The notes: generated by a model from the sequence alone, not told the origin. Positions 23,501 through 38,500 are shown, numbered from the stretch's first letter. The stretch is DNA of 64,000 bases from Trebouxia sp. TZW2008 (GCA_002118135.1 BDIU01000044.1:1-64000), one strand, 5' to 3'. Numbers and translations: made by a program.

Positions 23501-26500
23501 GGTGGCAGAGTTCTTCTTCCCTGGTGATGGACAATCAGCAGACCGTGCAGTGACACAACGTGATCTGGCAGTGCAAAGGCGCCTCAATAACATAAAGGAT
23601 GCCATTGCCGTCACACAATGGGCAGACGCTGCACCACACATCTTGCTGACTGTTGACGGCTATGAGCTGCACCAGTGTCAAAATGAAGACTACAAGATCA
23701 TGCAAGCCCTGACTCAGAACCAGCTAGCATTGCCAGTTTTGGGTCAGCTTGACTTTCATAGAGCTGCTAATGTCCTAGAGCAGACTCAACAGTGCTGTGG
23801 CGACTTGTCTGGCTCAGAGAAACTGCTGTTCAAAGAGGTCAATGCAAGCCATGCCTTCTGGCATTTCATTCAGCAGGAGAAGTTCTTTGGCAAGTAAGAT
23901 TAGCAACTCTGACAAGGCTTTTGACATGTGTAATTTGTGTGTTACACCTCGTATGCTGCACATGCCAATAACAAGTCATGAGCAAGGTGTCACATCCAAA
24001 CAAATTGCATGCTGACAAAGAGTGTATCGTCACAGCTGCAGTGGCACTGTGTGTTATTACTGCATGGATACTCATGTGTACATGGTCTCTCACTCTCTTG
24101 TGTTGGCGTCACAATCATTTGCTTATGCTTTGCAGTGAGGGCACGCGTCGTTTTGAGAGTCAAGTGTCGTTGGTGACTGGTCAGCTGATGTCTGAGGTGT
24201 ATGATGCTGGCGTCTTGGCTGATGTACAACAAGCTCAGCGCATCATTGCAGCATTTCTGGACGCCACCTCCTTCAAAGGCCTTTTGCAGAATGTAAGCAA
24301 CCTTAAATCGCTTTGCTTCCAAATTTCAACACTTGCATGAAATGCTTGCCTAATGGGCTGTGCCAACCTGCAAGCTTAGCAACATTGTTGCTGTTTTTGG
24401 CTTGCATAATGCAGCTGGCATTTCACATTTGGCAAGATCTGCAGCATCTATGTTGGTGGGACACTCAAATCTGCAGTGCCAACGCCTTTCACTGAGAGCA
24501 ACAAGCTGAAGAACCTTCAGACACACCACAATATCGTCTGCTGAACATGTTGTCAGTCTTTTCATGGGATGTCAACGTCAGAATGCTGGCAGCAAATATT
24601 CTTCTTCATGCAGGTGCGTGACTTGGAGCTCAGTGGCGGCCCAGGGCAGGCTGATGGGCAGACCTTGTCTGCCTTTGCCTGCCTACATGCAGTGTCCAGG
24701 AACATGGAGCTGATCTTGAACTGGTTCAGCAACAGCGGCCAGCAGAAAATTCAGACCACCAGTCTTCAGTTGACACAGCTTCTGACCAGCGGCCGATTCC
24801 AAGTCGCCTTGCCTTCCTTGGAGAAGACAGCTTCTTCCTTGTCATGCACCTACAGCTTGACAGACACTGCACAGCAAGAGCAGCATATGAGCAGCGGCAG
24901 CTTGGCAGAGTTTGTCAGCAAGCTTCACCTGAGCAGACATCAAGAGCACAACCCAGCTGAGTTTGATGAGCAGATTGACCTCTTCTTGAGCAGTCACAAG
25001 GTGACTGTCTTCAATTTTCAATGCTGTGCGGACTCTAGACCTTCTTCATTCACATTGGTATGATTGATTTGACATCTGTGCCCGCGCAAACGCAAGGCAG
25101 GTAACATGTATGCCTCAGCCTGTTCCTGTAGGGCATGTGCAAGTCATGTGATTAACATGCTTTCACTGTCACTGCTGGCTTTGTGTTGAGTAGCACGAGA
25201 TGCTTGTCATTAGGGAGCTGTCCAATACCACCTTTGGAGCATCTGCCTGTTGTTGACCAATGAAACCTGTCAGTTGTAGTGCCTGCTGTCTGCAGCGTGC
25301 CTGTGGTGTGCGTGGCTTGTTGTTTATCTGCAACGCAAGTCATGCTGCCTGCTATTTGCAACCTGCCTGTAGTGATAGTTCCTTTTGACGGCTCATTGTC
25401 TACCTGCACTGCACACGACCAAATTGTTTGGAGCCAACTGACTGGTCCAGCATGTACCTTGCTGGGCCTGCTGAGCCTGTCTAGCATGCATCAAGAATGA
25501 AATGAATGCAGGTGATGCTTGAGATGCAAGACGCCTTGGTTCAGCTTCAAGCAGCCGGGCACCCAGACCATCAGGATGCTTCCCAGATCATCATTTATGA
25601 GCTTGCTCAGGGCCTGGACTCACTTGAGTCAGCAAAGGCAGACCTATGCATCAAGGCTGACAGCTGGAGGGAGCAGATTGAGCATGTCCATCAGTCATAT
25701 CCACACACCCTGTGGTTCACAACACACCAGCTGGTCTCTGCCTCTGAACTCCTCCAGTCTCTGATGACAGGAGGTGAGGGCTTATATGCTTGCATCATTT
25801 GCAGCAGTCTGCCATTCCAGCAGAATCAAAGTTCAGTGCTGTTAGTCCTTGCCTCTGAGCTTTTACAGTCTCTACTGGCAGCAGCTGTGCAGTTGCTGTG
25901 CAGCTGAAGTGTTTGGAGGCCGCTTGTTGCTTCTGTATGCGCATGGCTGGGCCACAAATCCTCATGAGAAAGCATGTCCAGGGTGTTGATGATGAGCAGC
26001 TGCATGCTTGTACCTTCTACAGCAGTCCTCCGCCTTTTCAGCATGGTGCAAGTCGTGCAGCTAGTGTACTTGACAGGATGTGCTCAGTTGCAGACACAAG
26101 TCATTATTGCTAAAACTCACAGATGCAGTGTCATCTTGGTTTCTGTCCGACGAGAGAATTCGCTCAGCTTCAATCAGAAGCCATGCCTGCTGACAGTCAC
26201 AGAAAGTAGCGATCATCTTGAAACAACTTTGGTTGCTGGCAGTTGACAGAATGCGCTCAGCTTCAAAGCCATGGCTGCTGAAAGTCATGGAAAGCATCAT
26301 TGCTGTAGTTGCTAGCAGTTGACAGGGTGCGCTCAGCTTCAAGCAAGAGCCAGGGCTACTGACAATCACAGAATGCAGCGACATTCTGCTAGCTGGCAGT
26401 GAACAGAATGCGCTCAGCTTCACTCAAGAGCCTGCTCTAAGTTGCCTTCACAAAGTCACAGAAAGCATCATTGTTGTGGTTGCTTGCTGCAGGTGAGCTG

Positions 26501-29500
26501 GCATCAGAGGCTCAGCAGCTGAGGCAGATGCTGATGCTTGTTCCTAGTCTCAGCAAAATCTCAGCAGCTTCTTTGCAAGCAGCAGTGCGAAGAGTCACAA
26601 CACATCCTGGAAGGCATGCAGACCTCAGACAGAAGCTTGAGACCATTGGAGAGCTTGTACACCTCGTGTTGGCTGCTGACCAGTGTGATCAGGTAGACCT
26701 GATCTCCAGCTGGCTGCTTGCAATCTTACCTGCTTCCAAGGAGCCTCTATTGCACACAAAGTTGTCATGTTGTGTTCCTCCATTGTACACAAGCTGTAAT
26801 CTCATATCATCATACCCCTTGTGTCTTTCAAGCAGCTGGTGACTGAGCAGTCAGTACTGTCACAGACCTACAGTGGCGTGCAAGTGCATCTGCTGTCCAG
26901 GTGACATTGCCTGACCAGCCCTGTGCCTTTAGTAGTTGCTGGAACAATACCTGCGCCAGCACATGCTTGTATACAAGAGGCATTCAAGTGCTGTGCAGCT
27001 GTTGCCTGACTGCTCTTGTGCCTTTGGCAGGCCCTGTCAACATCAGGGCCAGCTTATAGTTTCACAGAAGAGGCGTGTGCATCTGTTGCCTGAATGTTCT
27101 TGTGCCTTTGACAGGTCGTGCCAAGTAACCTAGAGCAAGGCCTGGTTGTGATGCCTGGTAGTGCAGCTCTACTGCACTATATGCTTACCCCTCATGCCGC
27201 CACTCACACCACAGTGGCATGGCAATGCTGTGCAGCGACTTTCCTGTCAACCATGCCTGACTGTTGTTGTGCCTTTGGCAGAATCTACCGTAACATCAGG
27301 GCCCAGCAGGCTATGATGATGCCTGCCAGTCCTGCTCCATAGAACCGTGTACTGCTCACCCTTCATGCCGGGACTCACACCACAATGGCATGCCAATGCT
27401 GTGCAGCTGGATTCCTGTTAAAAATGCCTAACTTTTGTGCCTTTGGCAGAGTCTGCCACAGCATCAGGGCCAGCGGGGCATTGTCAGGCCTGCTAGCCCG
27501 GCTCCACAGCAACATACACTGCTCACACTACATGCCGCGACTCATGTCACGGTGGCATGCCAATGCTGTGCAGCTGTTTGCCTGTCAACAGTGCTTGACT
27601 GTTGTTATGCCTTTGGCAGGGTCCGCCACAACATCAGGCCCAGCGGGTCGTTGTCATGCCTGCTAGCCCGTCTCCACAGCACCGTGTGCTGCTTACCCTT
27701 CACATTGGGCGCCAACTCAAGCCTGGGCAGGTGCTTTGGTGCTTGTGTACAACACCCAAGGAAGAGCTTGACAGGTTTCTGCAGTGTGTTGAGCTGCACA
27801 GGTACATTGCGGACTCTTGTCTATTTTGTGCTGGTGGGTAAAGCATACTACGCGCTCAAGGTCAATGCAACAATGCAGCTTGGGTTTTCCTCATATGCAC
27901 CCACATGCAAGTCTGACAGCTTGGTTGTGTGGAGCCACTTTGTATCCATTTGCCTTGCATGTGGCCACCTTCATGCTGGGCGTCTGTGCCTGTTTCAGAT
28001 CTTACAACAATGCCATGTGCCAATGCCAAAAGGTACAGCATGATGAGTAGACTCCTTGGGCAGCAAGTTTAGCTCCTTGTCTTTCACAAGTAGCTGGTTT
28101 AGCCCAGGTTTGGTTGTGCCACCTATCACAAGTAAGTCAGGATTAAGGTTGAAAACCATTCAAACAACAATGGGTTCAGTTAACATGTGCAGCACATCAA
28201 GAACTCATGTGAACTGTCAAGAGCTTCACATGTTACCAACTTGTAACATGTCTGCATGACCCCCTGTTGGCTCCCCAAGATAGTCAATCCAACTTGACTG
28301 ATCGGATGATTGGAAACTGATCAATTGATTCATGCAATGCAGTGACTATCTGAGGTTCAGCATGGTGGGCGTTGAGAGGTTGCCAGGCCACCTCAGAGAG
28401 CAAGTGCTCAACTTCCAGATCAAAGTCAGCAGCGAGAAGCTGAGAGTCAACTTAGACTACATCCTAGCCAGCGGTCATGAAGCTCTTCTTGGAACCATGA
28501 GCTGGATGCAAGTCTTGCGTCTGCAAGAAACCGATCTGCTGACTGCTGCACAAGCTGCAGCTGAGATTGACCTGCAGCATTCAGTGCACTGTTTCTGTGG
28601 GCCGGCAGGCTCAGGGAAGTCCCACAGCATGGCCGCAAAGGCTGCAAGCAGGGCACGGCCGCCGGTGACAATGACCATTGGCGAGAGAACCTCTACAGCA
28701 GATATCATCGCCTGCTTGGTGAAGGCCTGTACAGTCAGTACTGCTGCGCCACACATTCAGCTTAGCGTCTCCAGCTATGCAAGCTTCAGCTGGCTGAATC
28801 AGCTGTTCTATCAGCTGCTAGTGGAACGTGTGATACCAGACACGAACACAGGAGCAGTCTTTGCGTTCTTGCCAGGCGTGACTGCCACCATTGACATTGA
28901 GGTTCCAGCGGCTGTGCCAGGGGAGAGTGCGCAGCAGGCTGCACCTGCCTATGCTGCTATGTACCCTCTGCTGTCTGGAGAGCGCTATGGCATGATTCTC
29001 CACTTGCCTGTCTTGGCAGATCTGGTGTACAGCCGAGCCAGAGACTGCCTCACTGTTGTTGACCCTGAAAGCCAGTAAGCTTCACCTGCTACCAACATGC
29101 CTGCATCTTGCTCCATCGCAGGCAAAGTTCCTTACCCTATCCTTGCTGATGATCAAGCTGCTGCTGATCAAGCTGTGTGAAGCATCACACCAATGCAGTG
29201 CTGTTTATTGCCTTGTTGCCAGCTGTTCCACACACAATACACTTGCGCTTGACAATTTACGCTAAGACCATTGCTTTCTCAGCGACCTCGGGCTTAGCCT
29301 TTTGCATGAGAAGGGCGTGTTGCGTCACATGCTGCAGAGGGGCATGTCACCTAATTCCAGTTTCCAATTGCCAAAGCGTGACGCATGTGCTGTCATGCAG
29401 AGCAATTGACTATCAGAATTTTGGACCATTGATCTTCCCGCTGCTCAAGCTGTACTTCACCAAGCACCCCTTCGGCGGTGGCAGATGCTTGTTGGACACA

Positions 29501-32500
29501 GTGCCTGACGAAGCCAATCATGTGGCTCAGCATACAGGCCTTCAACTGTACAGCAACGGCATGTTTTGCAAGCTGAGCTCTGTGCGTGTCACTGAAGAAG
29601 AGTGCAGCACCCTACTTGGAAAGCTGCGGACCATGGTAGACCGTATTGTAGAGGAGTCACCACACCCTTTTGACAGGTTTGCCTGTTTACCACAGAGCTC
29701 TTTGCACATTTCACGTGTATGAGTCATCCATGGCTAACTTGCATTTGTCAGCTATACTTTCATTACACGCAAGTCTTGCTGACTTTAGCCGTTCAACCTG
29801 TAGGTTGTGGTCATGGCAAGTCTTGTGTTGAAAGTGTTGATCAGCTTGAACCATTCACAGGCATGTGGCAAGTTCAGTCTTGGTCCTTTGGGCAGTAATT
29901 TGAGTCTGGTGCGGTTCATGTATCACCTTCGCAATTCAGCCCATGACTTGTTGCAAAGCTGCAGAGCAATGCTTGTGCATCAGAGTGTTGATCAGCTTGA
30001 ATCACACTCTGACAGATATGTGGCACATTCAGGACTGGTCCTATGGGGAGCAAGCTGCGCCTGGTGAACTTTATGCGTCACCTCAACAAACGTGCAGTCT
30101 TCTTCTCAGAAGCTTTCAGAGACGAGACTCATCTACACTTTGGCAACATTGTGTTTGAGATTGGGGTGCGGGAATGCTGCCAGCTGGTCAACTCATCACT
30201 GCGCTCTGACTGGAATGCCTATCCTCACTCCTTCCTGCTGTATCATGACATGTCCATTCAGGTACAATGTTTTCCTGTTGTAGTGACACCCAATATTAGT
30301 GACATTTTTCAATGTGACAACAGTACAAATGGGAAGCCAACACTGCATTCTGACTGCAATGGTAGTTCTGAATGATGGCAACTTAATGTAACGGCAAGAC
30401 GACATTTTGTGGAAGGTGTAGTCGGTACATCAAGAAATTGCTGTACTTACATGACAACACTGCATGATCTGGCGCTGTCACTTCCATGTTTGTGTTCAAC
30501 TCCACCAGATAGTTGCTGTGTGCTTGCTTTGCCACTGGCCAAGTGTCTGAACGGCTGCAAAACTGAGATGCAATCTTCGTCTATGTTCAAGAAGCCTTTA
30601 TGTGCTGGTGGTGACAGTCTGGCCTACAATGATCAATGCATCTCTCATTGTCATGGACTTTACTCATGGCATGTTCAGTACGGTCTGGTCTGCAGTGATC
30701 TGTGCATCTCTCAATGTCATGGAGCTTAGTCATGACATATTGTGTACATTGTGGTCTGCAATGATGTATGTATCTTCCATTGTCGTGGGCCTCATCTATG
30801 ACATATGCATGTGCAGGTTGTGAGTCTGCATGATCAGATGGAGCCCTTCTGTGGGCAGCACATCAAGCCTGTGCCAGGCACATATGGGGACCTCCTCCGC
30901 CGCTTTCCAAACGGCATCACAGACCGCACCATCTTCACTGACGCACCACAGAAGTACAACACAGTGCTGCTGCGAGAGAAGCTGGCAGCAGCTGCATTGA
31001 TGGGGAGCGACAACAAGCATGCACTGGTGCATGCAGTGCTTAAGCGCCACCGCTATATTCTGACTCTCGACTACTTGATGAAGATGCTGCACTTGCAGGT
31101 CTGCTGCTGATTGTTTTCAATTCATTACTTGAGCATGACGGGTTGGTGACATTTGTAACGTTTTCCACAAGAAGATGTTCGTTGGACACATGATACCTGC
31201 TTTCAGCTTGCATTGTTTTGCACAGCTGAACTGCGGTGAGTGTTGCCCAAGTGACAACATGCATCTTGATCTCAGACTTTCAAGCAACATTCAGACACTC
31301 AGTGTCAGTCTGAACACAGTGCAAGCATGCACTGTTTGACAGTGATTGCCATTATGCAAAATTCCTTCATATTGCATTCAAGACATTGTATCATGTTGTC
31401 AGCGTAGTAGAAGCTTGTGACATATGGACGCCTGACACTGCTGTCAATGTGAATTGCAGGAACGGTGGCAGAGCAAAGTGCCAACCATCATGCGCTCACA
31501 CACAGGTGTGGGCAAGACCAAGCTGCTCATGGTCTTTCATGACTTGATCAGTGCAAATTCAGCTGCCGTAGACAACCGCCAAGGCACCCTCCTTGCCTTA
31601 CTACAATCCTTTGAGAAAGACCACCACGAGCTCCTGCTGCCTCCTGCTGATCAACAGCCTGCTGCTGGCAACGCAGTCCTGGCAGTGGTTATGCAGAACA
31701 ACCAGGACCCACAGCAGCCAGATGCACCAGCAGTGTCTGTAGCACAGCGCTTGGGTCAGCTCAGAGAAGCTGGGGTTGATGCAGCCGGGCTGCACAGCCT
31801 GGCTTGCCACATTGTGGATGTCCTGCAGCCCATGAACACTGATGCTAGCAAGGCCGTCTTGAATCGGTTCCTATCCAGCCTTGTGGATTTTGTCCAAGCT
31901 GAGCTGCTGGCAAACAAGCTGTTAGACAAGGAGCAGCTGGCTTGCATCTTGCATACCATGCAGTCAAAAGACATCAATGGCGGTATCCTGAACGCTGCGA
32001 GCGCTGCGTGCAAGGCATACATCATGCAGCCACACGTCTGGCAGGCACAGCAGCACGGCACTCAAGCTTGCATTGATGAGCTTCAACTGGATAACATTGA
32101 TCCAGCAGACAACATCACGCCAGCCCTCGCTCAGTCAGTGCTCCTTAAGCTAGCAGCAATCCTCACTGTCAGTAACTTAGCCACATTTCAGGCTCTGCAG
32201 ATGCATGCTCAAATCAGCCCAGCCGACATATGGGCTAAGCTACGCCCCTTGATCAACTTGGCAACTTCTTGCCCTGACCAGCACTTCACCTTCTTCATTG
32301 ATGAGCTCAACACCTCATCCATGATGGGAGAGATGAAGAGCATCTTCATTGACAGGAGCTTCCAAGGTGTTGGACTGCCCAGTAACATCTTCTGTGTGGC
32401 TGCCATCAATCCTGCCACAGCAGACTCAGCCACAGCCAAATCACAGCAGGCAGACGGCGCACTTAGCTTCAGAGCACACTATGCAGGTGAGAAGACAGTT

Positions 32501-35500
32501 TACCATTGTAGTGTATGTTTGGGTGTTGATAAGGTCCTAGGGTCAGAGGTGTTTGTTGACATGCTTGGCAGCAGATTGTGTACACTGCAGTGTATGTTTT
32601 GGTCTTGTTAGGTCTTGGGGTCAAAAGTGTCCATGGACACACTTGGCAGCAGATTGTGTTCAATGTGGAGTATGTGTGGGTGTCTGTCAGGTCCTGAGGG
32701 TTGCAATTGCAGGTGACAGTCACATACACTTGCTGCCGGAGTTTGTATCAGGACCTGCATGCTCAGTTTTGTTGTTCCACAGAAGCTTCAGACAGGCTTG
32801 CATGTACACAGTTGATTGATTGCGTGTGTGAAGTTTCCAGTGTGTGGAATTTAAAACCTGCCTAGCCAGCATGCTCAACATGTGGGTGAGTGCAGTGCAT
32901 CCTTGTCCCTTGTCAATGGAGGAGGTGGTGTGGGCCTTTGGCAGCCTGTCAGGCGCTGATGAGAGGGACTATGTGACTGCAAAGCTGCAGATGGTGGCGG
33001 CACAGCAGACTGGGCTGATGAACTTCTCTGAAGACACCTGCCGCCTTCTCATGCGCTATGTTACTACAGCACAGGCAGGAGACTGCAGTTTAGAGCTGCA
33101 ATACTCTGAGTTTGCATCATATGCCTTCTGACTTGATCAACGGCATGCCAGTCATATGCATGCTTTGCAGTCCCAGCACCGCAACTAATATCAATCAGCA
33201 TCATGATAACATTTAAGCGCTGATGCATCAACTTCAGTACGTTCAGACATCTGGCATAGCAACAGGCTGGCTGGACAACAAGCCTAATGTGCAAGCTTCT
33301 GTCAAGCAGCATCAACATGCCATTTCATATACACATCCCAGGATTGCCATTTGATGGCAAGTGAGTGAGGTGTGTATCAGCGCGCAAGTGATGCTTCCTT
33401 CAGATGGTTCAGACATTAGGCATAGCAGCAGGGTGACTGACTTTCAGGCACATGCTGCAGGCTTTTGTCAAGCGACACCTAGAAGACGCAGCAGTTAGCC
33501 AGCGTGACCTGCAGCGCGTTTTCAATCTCTTAGCATTCTTTATCCAGCATCACCACAGCCGCCGCCGAGACCTGCCAGAGACAGTCCCACAGAGCGCAGA
33601 TGCACTAGTGCACCGTTCCTTGCTGCTCAGCATTGCAGTGGCCTACTACTTCCGTCTTGACAGGCCATTGCGCCAGGAGTTCTTGGAGACAATGGCTGAG
33701 TTGGATGTGAGATACGCAGCAGAGGAGGATCAGCGGGTGCCTTGCTATGACATGGATGCAGTTGTGCAGCATGAGCTTGACCTTTACATCAATGCTGCTG
33801 AGTTGCCGCCAGGGATTGCGCCCAATCAGGCTCTGAAGGAGAACTTCTTCTGCATCGCCGTGTGCGTTGAGTCAAAGACTCCTCTGATCATCATTGGGAC
33901 ACCAGGTTGGCATTCCTGATCAGTCACAGCACAACATACATGTGTAAGATGCATGCATACCTCAGTTATGTATTGGCTGCATCCACATGGAACACAGTAT
34001 TGATGTAGTATTAATGTGGTAGCAAGACTTGCTGCACAAGACACCCCTCGCCTGTTGTGGGTAGTGCAACAACAGTAATAGCTATTGTATGAGAGTGTTT
34101 GCATTAAGCAATGTCAGGAGAAAGTCAGGATCCTGCTTGCAACAACATGCAAGTGAACATCTGCGCTGTTGCTTTGCAGCATAAGCACAGTCAAGCACAG
34201 AGACATTCCTATTTCATGCACACTGCAGGCAACAGCAAGACGCTGAGCTTCAAGCTCGCAGCTGATCGCCTTCGCGGCAGCTCCTCTTCTGCCAAACTGT
34301 TCCGCCTGTTCCATGCCATCGATCTCTTCCACTACCAATGCTCAGAGCAGTCAACATCTCAGGTGTTTGCTGCATGTAATTGCTGCTGAAGGCATGCCTG
34401 CATGTGCTTCTGAGCGCAAATTTTGCCCATTGCTAGTACCATGTCTGGACTGCTGGCAGCAATTGAAACCTTGCCTGAGTGTTGTATCGTTACTGCTCTG
34501 TTGTGCTCTCTGCTTTGCATCTCTTTGTCAACAATGGCAACAAGATGCTTCACAGGGTGTATACTTTTGCAGGAGATTGGCACTGTATGTGCCAGAGCTC
34601 TCGAGCGCCAGACCCGGCACACTCAGCTGCAGCAGCGTAGCATTGCCACAGTCCTGTTGGATGAAGGTGGACTACCAGGGGTAAGCTTTGCCACCCAAGA
34701 TGTCTTCAAAGCTCTGACCTTGCATAATGCCAGCTCATCATGAGTGAATCATTCATATGTTTGTTTGGTGATCCCTCCTGGCAAGAAATTGAAGTAGAGT
34801 CCGCCGGTACATAGCTGTCTACCTGCTACACGCTGAGAAGCACACACGGACGCCAGACAACACCACAAGGAACAGTGAGGCTGTCTCTGCCTGGCTCGTT
34901 TACGCCTTACACCTTGCCTGATTTGCTGCGCCAGTTGCTTGGTGCATTGCCCATCCCTTGTCACATTTGCAGGATGAGAAGGAGGCACTGAAGATTGTAC
35001 ACTACCTTTGGGATGATGCCGAGCTAGCCTATATCACTATTAGCAACAGACCTTTAGATGCAGCCAAGTCCAACAGGGCTGTCAGTGTGTACCGGTCAGA
35101 GCCTTCGCAGCAGGACCTTGAAACTCTTGCCAGCAGTTTCCTCAGTGTGACAACCAGTGCAAACACTCAAGAGGCGCACATCATCAAGGCTTGCTGCAAG
35201 GCATATGCTGAGCTGACGCGCAGCCCAGAGCTGAACTTTGGCAGGCGCAGTGGCTCCTCAAGAGACCTGCACCACTTCTTCAAGTACTTGTCTAGGCATC
35301 ACAGGTGAATTGCTCAAGCACATGCGCAAAGGCAATGCATGGTCTCCCTGAAGCTGGTGCTGTTCAGCATCTGCCAGTTTGAATACGCTGCGCGTGTGGT
35401 GCGCGCCCTGTCTTTACTCATGTGCTTGCAATAGTCAGGAGCACTTTTTACTGATAGGCTTCTGTACATTCTGAGCATCAAAGTCAGTGATGGCAGCACT

Positions 35501-38500
35501 TGCTCAGTGACAACATTGCGACATCACTGTCTGCAGGCATGGCGACAGGATTGACTTCAGCACAAGCACAGTGCTTGAGGCCTTGCAGCGCAACTTTGGG
35601 GGCCTGCCATCAGCTGACTTCCAGCAAGTGGTAACAGCCTTCCTAGAGCAGCTACGCAGAGCCTGTGGGCCGCACAAGTTTCCTGACCCACAGCCTCAGG
35701 ACTTCAAGCCAACTCTGGAGGTGCTGACTGCCAGCTTGGAGGAAAATGGTCACAGCTACATTGAGCAGCATGCCACTCTGAGTGACAAGTCTGCCAGGCC
35801 TAAGCTGATCATTGACTACACTGGTAAGCACTGTCAATCAATAGAACTTACAGTCTGGGTGAGGAGCCAGATGTGACTCGTCGGACTTCCTGGCTTGTGA
35901 GCTTGGGTGCCTGTGTCTGGCAACCAAAGGCAGCTGATCAGGATTTGCCTCGAAGCAAAGGCAAATGACTTCCTGTGCATAATCAGCTGATCTCAAATCA
36001 TGCGATGCGCCACAACAGAGCAACTCTGCCACAATGTGTCAGGGCTCTCAAAGTGAATCCAATATTCAGTGAGCATTGTGGGTGTTGAATTTACTCTTGA
36101 AGTGCCTTGGGGTGCACAGGGGTTGTTGGGCCCAGTCCTGGTGTCTTGCGGTCAGGACTGGGCCTGACAGTTTCTGTGCTGAAGTGTCTGCTGATGCTTG
36201 CCATTTGAATAGCAGCTGCAGTGCCGTTCTTTGACAGTGCATGTCACCATGATGACATCAGTGTTGAGTGTTGGCCTGTCGCTTTGAGGCTGCAAGCAGC
36301 ATGCTGCTGGATACCAATCAGAGAACACTGCAATGCAACATGCAACATGCAACATGCAATGCAACATGCCTTGCAACACCTAATGCATGACCTGTGTGAT
36401 ACCTTAAGCACTTGGTTGCATTGCCCCGAGCGCTAACTTATTGTGGGCCCAAAGATGAACTCAATCAGATCTAGGCAATATTCATGACCACTAAACAGGA
36501 ACATTAAACTGAAAGCTCAGAGTGACATGGCCTGCAGGGGATGACTCAGCCCCCCGTCTGCTGTTCAGCTCCTTTGATGACGGTCAACCAATTCTAGACA
36601 GGCAGCGCACCAAGATCTTCCGGATGAGCGCTTTCAAGGACGACCAGTCCCTAGATGCTCAGAAGCACATGATTGGTGACATCCGCAGAGCCATTGAGTG
36701 TGGAGACACCTGCTTCTTGATGTACACAGAGGCTATCCATGGCAGCCTGTATGATTTGTTCAATCAGTTCTTCACAGTGCAGCGGGATAAGGACCAAAAC
36801 GCCAAGCTGTATGTTCAGATTGGCATTGGCTCCTACAGCAAGGTACGGAGTACGGCATACTGACATTTATGCATATCCGCATGGCAACATCTATATGGTT
36901 GCCTACCTGCCTGCTTCGAGCCTGACTGCTTGCTTGCAGCTGTACACCGATGACCTAGGCTAGGCAGCAACTGCAGCACTCTACCAAAGGCATTCTGACC
37001 GTGCAGTCATGACAAAGGCAACAGCCTGCATCAGGGGGATTGCATCAGCAGATAGCTCCTCTACCTGTGTCTGGAAGAAATACAGCCTACAGTCATGCCA
37101 TTGCGTTCACAAAAGAGCGCTCTGCAAGGAATGTGACAGTGCCCTTGTGCTGCAGCCATGCGTGGTGCACCCGGAAGCCCGCGTTGTGGTCCACACTCCA
37201 GCACGGCTGCTGCATACTCTCCAGGCGCCTTTCTTGGACAGGTCAGTCATGTTCAAGCACTCACTGCAAGCATACTTGAGTCAGACAAGCATTTGCACAG
37301 AAACGCTACGTTGAGAGAGTAGTCTCTAAAAAGCGTTCTGTGAGCACTTGCTGTTGTTGTGCATGTGGCTCTTGTGCAACAGGATGGACAATGCTAGAGC
37401 CTGGTGTTTGAGAGTCATACAGAGGTGCAGGAAAGCAGCAAACAGCAAGTGCTGTTGAGCATGTCTGAAAGCAGTGCCTTGCCATGCAATTTGCAGGTTT
37501 GAGAAGTATGCTGTGTCAGTGGAGAGCTTCTGGGAGCTGTTGGTGGCCAAGAAGGACGGTGCCAGTCAGCAGCTTCTGCAAGAAGTCCTAGCCAAGTGCC
37601 AGAGCCTGGTGTCAGCCCTCAGCCTTGATTCCTTCTATGGTGCAGTTGCTGACAGCACTGTAGTCACAGCCCTCCTCAGCGTGCTTCAGAACAGCCTTCC
37701 AGACAACTCACAGACAACAGCTGTAAACCACAGCTCGCTGGTGTGCACCTTGGTGCGGGCAGTCGCAACACAGCTCCTGCAAATCCTGAAACCGCATGCT
37801 TTCATACAGCAAGCCCATGCTGGTACACACCTTCCAGCTGCCTACGAGGCATTCTACAACCACCAGCAGGAGCACTACAATCTCAAGCAGCTGTTGGCGA
37901 CTATCCTGGGTCAAGAAGCATTGCCAAGTTTGGCTCATGGGCCTGATCAGGCTGTCATGCATGTTGCTCCTGAGACAATGGCAGATCAGCCAGAATCATC
38001 TGCAGCTGCTGAAGCCAGGTCTGCTGCTGCTGACGCTGCTGCTGTTGATGCTACCGATGCTGTTGTTGAGGCTGCAAGAGCAGTCACAGCTCAATCAGGT
38101 GTTCTGGACAGCTCCCCGCCACAGAGCAAATGGGTAATATTCACAAGCACAACTCCAGATCTAGACATGGGCTATATCCTCCCTTCAGGTAACGATCATC
38201 TTTGACTGTTGTGCTAATCATCAACACCTGTATGCATCAACGATTTGACACAAGCGATTTGTATTTATGTGCTGACACCATGTCCAGCTTTGCCAAACCT
38301 TCTGAAAAAGTATCAGGCTTGACAAGCTGTTTTGGGCAACAGCAGCAATGTGTGTATGTGGTAGGGGCATACGATACGCAACCCCCTGTCTAACAACTTA
38401 CCTCCAATCTGCATGCAGGCCGGGTGACAGGTGCTCCTGAAATGCTACAGAGGCGCAGCATGCTTCAAAAGTATGTCATGGAGCAGCCAGAGGTATGTCA

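Larger units (their letters stand above)
17824..27801 (+). other. RNF213-like gene: N-terminal helical region
   Basis: Exons 17824-18029, 18372-18582, 18899-18986, 19305-19564, 19847-20109, 20423-20691, 21478-21692, 21938-22526, 22930-23153, 23499-23893, 24136-24292, 24614-25000, 25512-25773, 26493-26692, 27620-27801. All join in phase. The content is mostly helical, without known catalytic motifs. The stretch YPHTLWFTTHQLVSASELL near 25705 and QVLWCLCTTPKEELDRFL near 27730 resemble segments that precede the AAA ring in RNF213. The end of the 26493 exon was chosen to fit phase (CAG followed by GTAGAC). Confidence 0.7.
28343..31098 (+). other. RNF213-like gene: first AAA unit
   Basis: Exons 28343-29074, 29401-29676, 30033-30261, 30817-31098, all in phase. 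The P-loop GPAGSGKS at 28599-28622 is canonical. The last exon ends in YILTLDYLMKMLHLQ, which leads directly into the next P-loop exon as in RNF213. Confidence 0.75.

Noticed and set aside
26836..26900. Open exon-like stretch with acceptor and donor
   Set aside because: Its exit phase does not fit the homology-supported frame of the 27620 exon, whereas 26493-26692 joins 27620 in phase. It could still be used in another isoform.
27435..28043. 202-codon + frame overlapping the 27620 exon
   Set aside because: The alternative frame of the same exon carries the RNF213-like segment and fits the phase of both neighbours.
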